A stretch of DNA of 9,642 bases from CAUZRD01 sp963582255 (GCA_963582255.1 CAUZRD010000074.1:1-9642); one strand, 5' to 3'; positions 1-6,903 are shown, counted from the stretch's first letter. The notes: generated from the sequence alone by a model not told the origin. Numbers and translations are program-made.

Positions 1-21
1 TGATTAAAGGATGATGCGGGA

Positions 22-27
22 TATAAT
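22..27 (+). promoter_or_regulatory. Exact TATAAT, possible -10 box
   Basis: TATAAT lies directly against the ATG at 28. If used as a -10 box, transcription would start near 33-35, downstream of ATG 28, which would force use of ATG 58. A -35 box would fall at or before the window edge (TGATT at 1-5 could be the end of TTGATT), so it cannot be judged. It may equally be chance in an A/T-rich leader. Confidence 0.25.
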
Positions 28-612
28 ATGGTGATTGATAAATACTTGAGGGGCATCATGCTAATCAGTGTGATAGCCCTTTCAGGGTGCTCAGGTCTTG
101 ATGAGACGGGCAGTATTCTAGATGCAGATTCTCCCGATGAATTTCTCGTGATCTCGAAAGCACCGTTGGTAATGCCGCCAGATATGAATCTGCGTCCACC
201 TCATGCTGGCGCGGCTCAGATCGGGGACATCAATCCGCGCTTGGCTGCACGCGCGGCAATTACGGGTTTGACTGACCAGCGGGAGTTATCTGTTAGGTCT
301 GCGGGTGAGAAGGTGTTTTTGTCGCGCCTAAATACGGGGATAAATAATTCGAATGTGCGCGCGCAGTTGCTCCTCGATCAAGGTATTGCCACCAAGGAAC
401 GTAAGTTCCTTGATCAAGTCCTTGGCATTGAAGGAAAGGGCAACAAAGCCCTTGAACCGTACAGCGAAGCAGATCGCTTGCGTCAGCTACAGCTGGAAGA
501 CCAGGCGGGGGTTCCATTGGTTGCGCCACCCAGACTGCCCCAGCCCGTTGTTTCTCAGGCGAAAAGGCAACCTTCGTCGGGTTTACTTGACAGTATCCTT
601 GGCGAATACTGA
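28..612 (+). CDS. bamF: BamF-like (DUF3035) outer-membrane lipoprotein
   Basis: Small lipoprotein of 194 residues. Residues 1-21 form a lipoprotein signal: basic K5 and R8, a hydrophobic stretch, and the lipobox LSGC with Cys21 as the predicted lipidated residue. Ser22 follows, so nothing signals inner-membrane retention and the outer membrane is likely. Residues 36-58 (SPDEFLVISKAPLVMPPD and the following LRPP) are the proline-rich signature I associate with DUF3035, the alphaproteobacterial BAM-complex subunit BamF, which shares a short motif with BamC. The rest is polar, and the C-terminus (about 184-193) is a short amphipathic segment. It lies 59 bp before two M16 peptidase genes on the same strand, so an operon is likely. 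The start is uncertain: ATG 28 supplies the basic n-region but has only a weak GGGA at 18-21, whereas ATG 58 has GAGGGG at 48-53 but would leave only ten uncharged residues before the Cys. Family assignment is by motif recognition; the BAM role is inferred from the family. Confidence 0.8.
   Translation: MVIDKYLRGIMLISVIALSGCSGLDETGSILDADSPDEFLVISKAPLVMPPDMNLRPPHAGAAQIGDINPRLAARAAITGLTDQRELSVRSAGEKVFLSRLNTGINNSNVRAQLLLDQGIATKERKFLDQVLGIEGKGNKALEPYSEADRLRQLQLEDQAGVPLVAPPRLPQPVVSQAKRQPSSGLLDSILGEY
376..425 (+). repeat. Nested inverted repeats inside the lipoprotein gene
   Basis: CAAGGAAC (393-400) and GTTCCTTG (405-412) form a perfect 8 bp stem with loop GTAA. Competing arms overlap it: GATCAAGG (376-383) with CCTTGATC (408-415), and CCAAGGA (392-398) with TCCTTGG (419-425). 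The mRNA can therefore fold in several mutually exclusive ways. No T-tract follows, so it is not a terminator. Part of the similarity may come from the repeated LDQ-encoding codons. Confidence 0.5.
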
Positions 613-671
613 TTAGCTTCCTAATATCTGATCACGGCAAGCTGAATACAAGCTTATCCGTAGGAAGGTCT

Positions 672-2171
672 ATGGTGGTTGCGATAAATAATCTGGACAA
701 ACAGAATATGTCTCTGACCGGTGACTCCGGCCATGTAAGGAACCGAGGATTGCAAGTCAAAACCCTAATACTCGGAAGTCTGGCCCGAAACGGGTTGTCC
801 CTGATGATCTCATTAGTCATTGGTTTTTTAGTTCTCCCCTTGGCTGATATTTTCACGGCTGTCATGGCACGTGATGTTCAGGGTATCCGCCTTCAGGTTA
901 GTAGCTTTACACTTGAGAATCAGATGCAGGTGGTTGTGATTGAGGATCATCGTTCGCCGGTCATCACCCACATGGTATGGTACCAGGTTGGATCGGCTGA
1001 TGAGCCGCCCGGAAAATCGGGCATTGCCCATTTTCTTGAACATTTGATGTTCAAGGGCACCGAGACACGGGCCCCGGGAGAATTCTCCAAGCAGGTGGCG
1101 CTTAATGGAGGTACTGAAAATGCGTTCACATCTTATGACTATACGGCTTATCACCAACGCATCGCCAAAGATCGCCTTCCGATTTTGATGAAGCTAGAAG
1201 CTGACCGTATGGCCAATCTTCGGCTTTTGGAGAATGATGTGAAAGTGGAGCGCGAGGTCATATTAGAAGAGCGTGGACGCAGATATGGTAATAGTCCAGG
1301 CGCCAGGCTTTCGGAGCAGATGGATGCTGCACTCTATCTCAACCATCCTTATATGCGCCCCGTAATCGGCTGGAAGCATGAGATTATGCAACTAACTCTG
1401 GACGATGCAATCGCGTTTTACGAACGCTACTACTCGCCTTCTAATGCTATTTTGGTGGTCGCTGGCGATATCACGCCAGACGAAGTGAGATTACTCAGTA
1501 AGGACACCTACGGTGCGGTTGTAAATCGGGCCGTGCCGATCTTGCGCGAGCGGGTGAGTGAGCCACCACATATAGCTGAACGCCGGGTTATGCTCAAGCA
1601 TGCTCAGGTATCGGTTAACAGCTGGCGGCGCACCTACTTGGTTCCTTCCTATTCGACTGCCCCGAAAGAATTTCGCTCGGCATTCACCGTTTTTTCCCAG
1701 GTGCTTGGCTATGGATCATTAAGTAGGCTTTACCGAGATTTGGTAATAGACAAAAAAGTCGCCGTGGATGTTGGTGCCTATTACTCAGGTTCGGCGCTCG
1801 ATTACGGGGAATTTAGTGTCTACGCGACACCGTCGCCCGGTGTGTCGATGGAAGCTATTGAACGTAACGTGGATAAGGTGTTGGACCGGGTGTTCGCGGA
1901 AGGCTTCACAGATGAAGAACTCGAGCGCGCAAAAATTAAGTTGATCGCTGATACGGTGTTCGATCAGGATAGCCAAAGCCGGATGTCCCGCGCATTTGGT
2001 GCTGCGCTTGCCACCGGCCTTACGGTTGATGATGTGATTTCGTGGCCTACGGATGTGCAGGCAGTTAGCGCTGATGCAGCCGTATCGGCAGCACGCACTT
2101 ATCTGCACAAGGAAAGTTCAGTTGTGGGACTTTTGATTTCCGATCATGAACCGCCGGAGATTTTTGAGTGA
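672..2171 (+). CDS. M16 family zinc peptidase, catalytic subunit, periplasmic
   Basis: 499-residue M16 (pitrilysin/mitochondrial processing peptidase-like) zinc metallopeptidase. The inverted zinc motif HxxEH is at H120-F-L-E123-H124, and the distal zinc ligand is E200 in the VEREVILEE segment, about 76 residues on, as usual in the family. The C-terminal half has the inactive-repeat signature around 346-355 (GYGSLSRLYR). A hydrophobic segment at about 41-58 followed by VMA at 64-66 suggests export to the periplasm with possible signal peptidase I cleavage. With ATG 672 (SD-like AGGAAGG at 662-668, only 3 nt away) about 40 residues precede the hydrophobic core, which is long. A TTG at 750 with AAGGA at 737-741 (8 nt spacing) would give 473 residues and a more ordinary signal peptide. 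The next gene overlaps by 4 bp and encodes the non-catalytic partner. By analogy with known two-subunit M16B enzymes, the two probably form a heterodimer cleaving unfolded peptides; the substrate is unknown. Confidence 0.9.
   Translation: MVVAINNLDKQNMSLTGDSGHVRNRGLQVKTLILGSLARNGLSLMISLVIGFLVLPLADIFTAVMARDVQGIRLQVSSFTLENQMQVVVIEDHRSPVITHMVWYQVGSADEPPGKSGIAHFLEHLMFKGTETRAPGEFSKQVALNGGTENAFTSYDYTAYHQRIAKDRLPILMKLEADRMANLRLLENDVKVEREVILEERGRRYGNSPGARLSEQMDAALYLNHPYMRPVIGWKHEIMQLTLDDAIAFYERYYSPSNAILVVAGDITPDEVRLLSKDTYGAVVNRAVPILRERVSEPPHIAERRVMLKHAQVSVNSWRRTYLVPSYSTAPKEFRSAFTVFSQVLGYGSLSRLYRDLVIDKKVAVDVGAYYSGSALDYGEFSVYATPSPGVSMEAIERNVDKVLDRVFAEGFTDEELERAKIKLIADTVFDQDSQSRMSRAFGAALATGLTVDDVISWPTDVQAVSADAAVSAARTYLHKESSVVGLLISDHEPPEIFE
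737..752 (+). promoter_or_regulatory. Alternative ribosome binding site and TTG start in the first M16 gene
   Basis: AAGGA at 737-741 lies 8 nt before an in-frame TTG at 750-752. Starting here would remove 26 residues and leave an n-region with K and R just before the hydrophobic core. This competes with ATG 672, whose SD is strong in sequence but close to the start. Sequence alone does not decide. Confidence 0.3.
2156..2170 (+). promoter_or_regulatory. Ribosome binding site and GTG start of the second M16 gene, inside the end of the first
   Basis: GGAGA at 2156-2160 lies 7 nt before GTG 2168-2170, all inside the last codons of the upstream gene. The start shares GTGA with the upstream stop (TGA 2169-2171), the classic arrangement for translational coupling, and fits equal production of two partner subunits. 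Confidence 0.75.
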
Positions 2172-3523
2172 GCCACGGCTGCAATTTAAGCCTGATATTC
2201 GGGCGCTTGTTTTTCTCTGTGATATTGGCGCTGTGCGCTGTGATTGCATGTCCTGTCGGAGGTCTTGCGTTAGAAATTCAGCGTGTTGTTAGTCCCGGAG
2301 GCATCGAAGCATGGTTGGTTGAAGATCACTCTATTCCCATCATAGCATTATCTTTTGTAATTCCTCGCGGATCTTACCATGATCCAGAAGGCAAGGAGGG
2401 GTTATCTTATCTTCTGTCGACAACCTTAGATGAGGGGGCGGGTGATCTTGACAGTCAGGCATTTCGTAACGAGATCGATAATCGCGCCATCCGGATAACG
2501 TTTGAATCTTCGCTAGATCAGTTCTCTGGAAAGCTTGAGACTCTGAGAGAGTTTCATGGCGAAGCGTTCAATCTTCTGGCTATCTCGATGACTAAGCCAC
2601 GGTTTGATGAAGAGCCAGTCCAGAGGATGAAGAATGCAATTCTTACAAAAATTAAGCGTGAAACGGCAACTCCTGGCCGTATAGCGGAACTTCAGCTTTT
2701 CAAGGCAGCATATGGTGCAACGAGATATGGCAGACCAGCTAATGGTACGTCTGAAACCATGTCGTTGCTAACCAGCGAAGATCTCCGTGTCTTCTTCCAA
2801 GATCATATGGCGCTTGAGGGAATGAAATTCGGTGTGGTCGGTGATATTTCAGCCTCCGAACTCGAGATTTTGCTCGATCGTACTTTTGGGAATTTGAAAA
2901 AGAATAGTAGTTTTGCTGATGTCGCTGAAATTGAACTGATTGAAGGACCTCGGGCTGTGATGGTGGAGCTCGATATACCTCAAACCGAAATCCGCTTCGC
3001 GATGAAAGGGTTGCTCAGGTCGGATCCGGACTTCATCCCGGCATATGTGATGAACTACGTTCTTGGCGGAGGTGGGTTTAATTCTAGGCTTTATGACGAA
3101 GTGCGCGAGAAGCGAGGGCTTAGTTATTCCGTCTATTCTCATCTCCACCCCTTCCAGGGGACTGGGGTTATTGTGGGCGGTGCTGCGACCCGATCTAATC
3201 GTTCGGGGATCACGCTTAATGTGATTACTGATGTGATTGCCGAAATGGCTGCTAACGGTCCAAGCGAAGTAGAACTTAGCGCTGCCAAGCGCTATCTGAC
3301 TGGTGCTTATCCGCTACGGTTTGATTCTAACTCTAAGATTGCCGACCAATTGGTTGCGATCCAGTTTAGTGATCTGGGAGTTGATTACATCAACCGGCGT
3401 AATTCATTTATCAACGCGGTGTCGATTGACGATGTGCGCAGGGTGGCGGCACGACTTTTAAAGCCGGAAAACATGATCGTGATTGTAGTGGGAAAAAAGA
3501 ATTTGATTAGGGTGGATGATTAG
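2168..3523 (+). CDS. M16 family peptidase-like protein, non-catalytic subunit
   Basis: 451-residue M16-fold protein without the zinc site. Aligning its 76-91 region with the partner puts Y81, S84 and T85 where the HxxEH residues would be, so it should not bind zinc or cleave by itself. The C-terminal half keeps the conserved element GGGGFNSRLYDEVREKR followed by GLSY (300-320), including R307, R316 and Y320, candidates for the Arg/Tyr pair that contacts substrate in M16B enzymes. An N-terminal hydrophobic segment (about 9-30) ends near GGLA (31-34), a plausible signal peptidase I site; V25-I-A-C28 also loosely matches a lipobox, so lipidation is possible. It starts at GTG, overlapping the upstream stop by 4 bp. 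Known two-subunit M16B peptidases (for example from Sphingomonas) combine one HxxEH subunit with one such subunit, and this pair fits that model. Function beyond envelope proteolysis is inferred. Confidence 0.88.
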   Translation: MSHGCNLSLIFGRLFFSVILALCAVIACPVGGLALEIQRVVSPGGIEAWLVEDHSIPIIALSFVIPRGSYHDPEGKEGLSYLLSTTLDEGAGDLDSQAFRNEIDNRAIRITFESSLDQFSGKLETLREFHGEAFNLLAISMTKPRFDEEPVQRMKNAILTKIKRETATPGRIAELQLFKAAYGATRYGRPANGTSETMSLLTSEDLRVFFQDHMALEGMKFGVVGDISASELEILLDRTFGNLKKNSSFADVAEIELIEGPRAVMVELDIPQTEIRFAMKGLLRSDPDFIPAYVMNYVLGGGGFNSRLYDEVREKRGLSYSVYSHLHPFQGTGVIVGGAATRSNRSGITLNVITDVIAEMAANGPSEVELSAAKRYLTGAYPLRFDSNSKIADQLVAIQFSDLGVDYINRRNSFINAVSIDDVRRVAARLLKPENMIVIVVGKKNLIRVDD

Positions 3524-3548
3524 CTCGGTTTTTTTGAACACCGCGCAC

Positions 3549-3589
3549 GAATTCCAGTAGTCTCGTTGCTATAGGATTTTCGGGAATTC
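3549..3589. repeat. Short inverted repeat upstream of mutL
   Basis: GAATTCC (3549-3555) and its reverse complement GGAATTC (3583-3589) are separated by 27 nt in the 122 bp spacer between the M16 operon and mutL. There is no T-tract after the second arm, so it does not look like a rho-independent terminator. Each arm contains the self-complementary GAATTC, which raises the chance of coincidence. Confidence 0.35.
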
Positions 3590-3645
3590 TTGGAGTTGCC
3601 GGAAGGTGTGCGGGTGTATTTATACCTTTAAGGGACATTCAAACT

Positions 3646-5466
3646 ATGCCAGTTCGTCGCCTTAGCGAGACTACTATCAATCAGATCGCAGCTGGTGAGG
3701 TGATTGAGCGTCCGGCAAGCGTGGTCAAGGAGCTGGTTGAAAATTCGCTTGATGCGGGTGCACGTGAAATTTTGGTCGCACTGACCGGAGGCGGTCGCGA
3801 TGCTATCGATGTCGTCGATGATGGCTGCGGAATGAGCGGAGAGGATCTGGTGCTGGCGATAGAGCGGCACGCAACGTCCAAACTTAATGGCGATGATCTC
3901 GTACATATTAATAGCCTTGGATTTCGCGGTGAAGCGTTGCCGGCCATCGGCTCGGTGGCGCGACTTTCAATCACCTCGCGTATGCGTGGTGGTGAGGGTG
4001 TTGGCATTTGCGTGGAGGGTGGCATTGTTGGTGAACTTCATCGGGCGGCGTCAAATCAGGGGACACGGGTTGAAATTCGCGATCTGTTCTGGAAGACGCC
4101 GGCGCGCCTCAAATTTCTCAAGAGAGAACGGGTTGAGTCCATGGCGGCTTTTGATGTAGTTCGCCGCCTTGCTTTGGCTTATCCCGAGGTCGGGTTCTCC
4201 ATGTCGTGTGATCAATTGAAGCCGCAGAGATGGCCGGCGGGGGATAATGAAAGCGAGCTTGGAGAGCGTGTATGTGCGGTGCTAGGCCGCGAGTTTTCAG
4301 ACCATAGTGTGCCAGTTTCTTATGAGCGTGGTGGCTTGAAACTGAATGGATTTGCTGGACTTGCGACCTACAACAGATCCAATCGGCTGATGCAATATGT
4401 GGTTGTGAATGGTAGACCCGTGAGGGGTAGATCCTTAGCCGGGGCCATCTCAGGTGCTTATCGTGATTTTATTCCGCGAGGGCGTTTTCCGGCGGTAGCT
4501 CTTTTCATTAGTCTTCCGGCGCATGAGCTTGATGTAAATGTACATCCAGCAAAAACTGAAGTGAGGTTTCGTGACGAGAGGTTGGTGTGCGCCGCAATTG
4601 TGAGCGGGCTGCGCAAGGCGCTTTCGGGCGCCGAGTTCAGAGTGGTTGATGGGAGCAGTGCGCTGTCGCATTTTGCACTCTCATCGGCCTTGCCCGTCCA
4701 CCGAGATGTATCGGAGTTCTCAAATAAATTCCATGGCCAGAGCTTTGAAGGTGGAGTGGGTGGGCCCGCTTCTAACCTGCCATCGAGTTCTGACGAGGGT
4801 GGTCAGGCAATGTTTGATTCGTCTGTTGGGGAGACAAATAGATGGTTGCCGGCTGCGCCGCCACCAAGCCATATGAATGATGCGTTGCAGCACCCGCTTG
4901 GCGCAGCCCGGGCACAACTCCACGATACGTATATTGTGACTGAAACAGATCGAGGAATAATTGTCGTTGACCAGCATGCAGCCCATGAACGGCTGGTCTA
5001 TGAGCGTATGAAAGCTGGCCGTATAAATTCCATAGTGGAAACCCAGGGTCTGTTGGTACCCGCGATTGTTGATCTTGATCCGATTTCACGTGAACGACTG
5101 ATCGGGGCGGCCAAAATGCTGAGTTCGGTTGGCCTTGAGGTTGAAGCCTTTGGAGAGGCGGTTATGGTGCGCTCGGTACCGGCGCTTCTTATTAAAGCCG
5201 ATATATCAGCTCTATTACGTGATGTGGCTGACGAGTTGGCCTACCATAAAGGAGTTGAGGGTATTGAGGTGCAGATTAATCAGGTGCTGGCGAAGATGGC
5301 CTGTCACGGCTCGGTGCGAGCCGGGCGTGCGCTCAAGCCCGAGGAGATGAATGCGCTGTTACGTGAGATGGAGATCACGCCGGGGGCTGGGCAGTGCAAT
5401 CATGGCCGACCGACCTATATTTCACTGTCGCTGGACGATCTGGAGAAGCTGTTCGAGCGGCGTTGA
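3646..5466 (+). CDS. mutL: DNA mismatch repair protein MutL (endonuclease type)
   Basis: 606-residue MutL, full family length. It couples MutS mismatch recognition to strand nicking and excision. The N-terminal GHKL ATPase (about 1-330) has motif I with E29 and N33 in KELVENSLDAGA, motif II D58-x-G60-x-G62, RHATSK at 74-79 and LGFRGEAL at 91-98. A low-complexity linker rich in Ser, Gly and Pro spans about 335-420. The C-terminal dimerisation domain carries the nuclease motif DQHA(x)2E(x)4E from D442 to E453, with C553 (ACH), and C584 and H586 (CNHGRP, where many homologues have CPHGRP). H444, E448, C553, C584 and H586 correspond to the zinc ligands described for Bacillus MutL. QGLLVP at 467-472 fits the clamp-binding consensus QxxLxP. 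The protein therefore probably nicks DNA itself, unlike E. coli MutL, which uses MutH. ATG 3646 has AAGGGA at 3630-3635, 10 nt away. The 122 bp spacer leaves room for its own promoter. Confidence 0.97.
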   Translation: MPVRRLSETTINQIAAGEVIERPASVVKELVENSLDAGAREILVALTGGGRDAIDVVDDGCGMSGEDLVLAIERHATSKLNGDDLVHINSLGFRGEALPAIGSVARLSITSRMRGGEGVGICVEGGIVGELHRAASNQGTRVEIRDLFWKTPARLKFLKRERVESMAAFDVVRRLALAYPEVGFSMSCDQLKPQRWPAGDNESELGERVCAVLGREFSDHSVPVSYERGGLKLNGFAGLATYNRSNRLMQYVVVNGRPVRGRSLAGAISGAYRDFIPRGRFPAVALFISLPAHELDVNVHPAKTEVRFRDERLVCAAIVSGLRKALSGAEFRVVDGSSALSHFALSSALPVHRDVSEFSNKFHGQSFEGGVGGPASNLPSSSDEGGQAMFDSSVGETNRWLPAAPPPSHMNDALQHPLGAARAQLHDTYIVTETDRGIIVVDQHAAHERLVYERMKAGRINSIVETQGLLVPAIVDLDPISRERLIGAAKMLSSVGLEVEAFGEAVMVRSVPALLIKADISALLRDVADELAYHKGVEGIEVQINQVLAKMACHGSVRAGRALKPEEMNALLREMEITPGAGQCNHGRPTYISLSLDDLEKLFERR

Positions 5467-5502
5467 AGCGCAATGGCAGGTTTAGTACACCCATGCTATT
5501 GG

Positions 5503-6084
5503 TTACGCAGGTGAGCTAGTGGCGTCTGAGTCAAAACGCGCGATGTGCAATCTCGTCTTGCCAAGTAAGCGCTGGTCGAGTTCGGTGAGTTTTTCGGGCC
5601 ATGAAAATTCCGCATCGATAGCTTCTTCAATCACGACAATGGCGCTGGGATTAAGCCAGTCACCGATCACCAACGATTTTACCGCCGCACTTCCTAGTCC
5701 TTTTCGGTAGGGTGGATCAGCAAATACCAGATCAAATTTCTGATATTTCCCGACCGGGCCAAGATTGGCCGCATTGCGTCTTGAGATGCGCGCGTTGCCG
5801 TTCATATGGGTACGCTCCATATTTGATCTAATCAATCCGCGAGCGGCCGCATCGTCATCAATGAACACAGCAAAGCTGGCGCCGCGAGATAAAGCCTCAA
5901 GCCCTAGTGTGCCGGTGCCAGCGAATAGATCGAGCACCCGGACGCCGGGCAGGGAAAAGTTCTTAATCCCATGTTCCAGAATATTGAATAGGGTTTCGCG
6001 AGTGCGATTACTGGTTGGCCGTATTGATAGGTCCGCAGGGGTGTCAAGGTGTGTTGCCCGGGCTTTACCGGCTATGATACGCAT
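5503..6084 (-). CDS. rsmD: 16S rRNA (guanine(966)-N(2))-methyltransferase RsmD
   Basis: 193-residue SAM-dependent methyltransferase that makes m2G966 in 16S rRNA of the small subunit. The start at 6082-6084 is chosen because the family begins with MRIIAG; an open frame extends upstream to 6174 but only translates the end of the neighbouring gene. Motifs: RPTSNRTRETLFN at 22-34, the family signature; VLDLFAGTGTLGLEAL at 50-65, SAM-binding motif I; an acidic post-motif at 75-78; FADPPY at 121-126, the NPPY-type catalytic motif of N2-guanine methyltransferases. A weak SD (AGAGAC, plus-strand 6091-6096) lies 6 nt ahead. The start lies inside the upstream pseudouridine synthase gene (20 bp overlap), so the two are probably co-transcribed and translationally coupled. 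It converges on mutL with only 36 bp between stops and no clear terminator. Confidence 0.95.
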   Translation of the reverse strand: MRIIAGKARATHLDTPADLSIRPTSNRTRETLFNILEHGIKNFSLPGVRVLDLFAGTGTLGLEALSRGASFAVFIDDDAAARGLIRSNMERTHMNGNARISRRNAANLGPVGKYQKFDLVFADPPYRKGLGSAAVKSLVIGDWLNPSAIVVIEEAIDAEFSWPEKLTELDQRLLGKTRLHIARFDSDATSSPA

Positions 6085-6880
6085 CGAACAGTCTCTGTGG
6101 TTTGAGGCTTTCCTGGAAGTTAGCTGGCAGTTGATCACGCAATACCTTGCTTGGCACTTCTTCGACTGCCCCACGTTCTAGCTTACCTAGTGTGAAGGGG
6201 CCAAAATGGGTACGTATCAGACGATTTACCCGTAAATTGATGGCGGTCAATACGTTTTTTATCTCACGATTTTTCCCCTCTCTCAGACTCATTATAAGCC
6301 AAGCATTTGCCCCTTGGGTTCGTTCCAATCGAGCATCAATTTCACGGTAGGCTATGCCGTCAATGACGACACCACTTTTTAGCTTGGTAAGCGCAGCTTC
6401 ATCGACCCGGCCATGTACGCGCACTCGGTATCGGCGTAACCACCCGGTTTTTGGCAATTCAAGCGCGCGAGCGAGGTCACCGTCATTGGTCAATAGTAGT
6501 AGTCCTTCGGTAGTGATATCTAAGCGGCCAATTGTGAGTACTCTGGGTAGATCTTTTGGCAGACGTTCAAAAATAGTTGGCCGGTTTTCCGGATCGCGAT
6601 TTGTAGTCACTAGACCAGAGGGTTTGTGGTATCGCCACAGCCTAGGTGGCCCAGGTGCTGGGAGTAAATTGCCATCGACGCTAATGTTATCTTTGTTAGT
6701 GACGTTCACGGCGGGAGAGGTAATATTTTTGCCATTGATTGATACTCTGCCTTCACTGATCCAGACTTCGGCCTGACGGCGTGAACATAGGCCCGAGCGA
6801 GCGATAACCTTGGCGATGCGGTTGCTGCGTGTTTTATTGTCAGCACCCTGTTCTTGACCGATTCTTTCCATGTGCTGCAT
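6065..6880 (-). CDS. rluB: rRNA pseudouridine synthase, RsuA/RluB/RluE/RluF family
   Basis: 271-residue pseudouridine synthase. An N-terminal S4 RNA-binding domain (about 20-62; RIAKVIARSGLCSRRQAE and the following GRVSING) precedes the catalytic domain: HKPSGLVTT at 85-93, then IGRLDITTEGLLLLTNDG at 117-134 with catalytic D121, and the late family motif REGKNREIKNVL at 200-211. It isomerises a uridine in rRNA. The GRLD..T.GLLLLTNDG form resembles RluB (23S U2605 in E. coli), but RsuA-type specificity cannot be excluded, so the symbol is tentative. The start at 6878-6880 is preferred because AAGG (plus-strand CCTT 6888-6891) lies 7 nt ahead; CAT at 6869-6871 would give three residues fewer, and 6914-6916 would reach to within 6 nt of tadA. 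It overlaps rsmD by 20 bp and is divergent from tadA. Confidence 0.92.
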   Translation of the reverse strand: MQHMERIGQEQGADNKTRSNRIAKVIARSGLCSRRQAEVWISEGRVSINGKNITSPAVNVTNKDNISVDGNLLPAPGPPRLWRYHKPSGLVTTNRDPENRPTIFERLPKDLPRVLTIGRLDITTEGLLLLTNDGDLARALELPKTGWLRRYRVRVHGRVDEAALTKLKSGVVIDGIAYREIDARLERTQGANAWLIMSLREGKNREIKNVLTAINLRVNRLIRTHFGPFTLGKLERGAVEEVPSKVLRDQLPANFQESLKPQRLFDAYHSR

Positions 6881-6887
6881 GGTGGAG

Positions 6888-6891
6888 CCTT
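6888..6891 (-). promoter_or_regulatory. Ribosome binding site that sets the pseudouridine synthase start
   Basis: On the minus strand AAGG lies 7 nt before the ATG at 6880-6878. No comparable site precedes the upstream in-frame ATG at 6916, and using it would leave almost no room for tadA control. This supports the 271-residue form. Confidence 0.5.
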
Positions 6892-6903
6892 GTCCGGAGA
6901 CAA
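6890..6903. repeat. Small dyad between the pseudouridine synthase gene and tadA
   Basis: TTGTC (6890-6894) and GACAA (6899-6903) flank CGGA in the 42 bp divergent spacer; an outer CTTG/CAAG pair (6889-6892, 6905-6908) is almost in register. It could be a protein-binding dyad or a small hairpin in either leader. It overlaps the AAGG of the minus-strand gene. A 5 bp dyad is weak evidence. Confidence 0.3.

Noticed and set aside
3524..3540. Run of seven T (3529-3535) after the second M16 gene, as an intrinsic terminator
   Set aside because: No G/C-rich stem precedes it; the only complement is an A-run at 3493-3498, giving a weak A/T pairing.
3596..3624. Possible mutL promoter, TTGCCG with TTTATA at 17 bp
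   Set aside because: Only about four and three of six consensus matches; not distinguishable from chance.
3681..4025. 114-codon minus-strand frame within mutL
   Set aside because: It lies wholly opposite the conserved MutL ATPase motifs and is rich in Ser, Pro and Arg, as expected of an antisense shadow.
4645..4905. Low-complexity stretch in mutL as a sign of frameshift or insertion
   Set aside because: The reading frame is unbroken and variable linkers are normal between the two MutL domains.
6085..6174. 30-codon upstream extension of rsmD
   Set aside because: It only re-reads the end of the pseudouridine synthase gene in another frame; RsmD proteins begin at the MRIIAG element.
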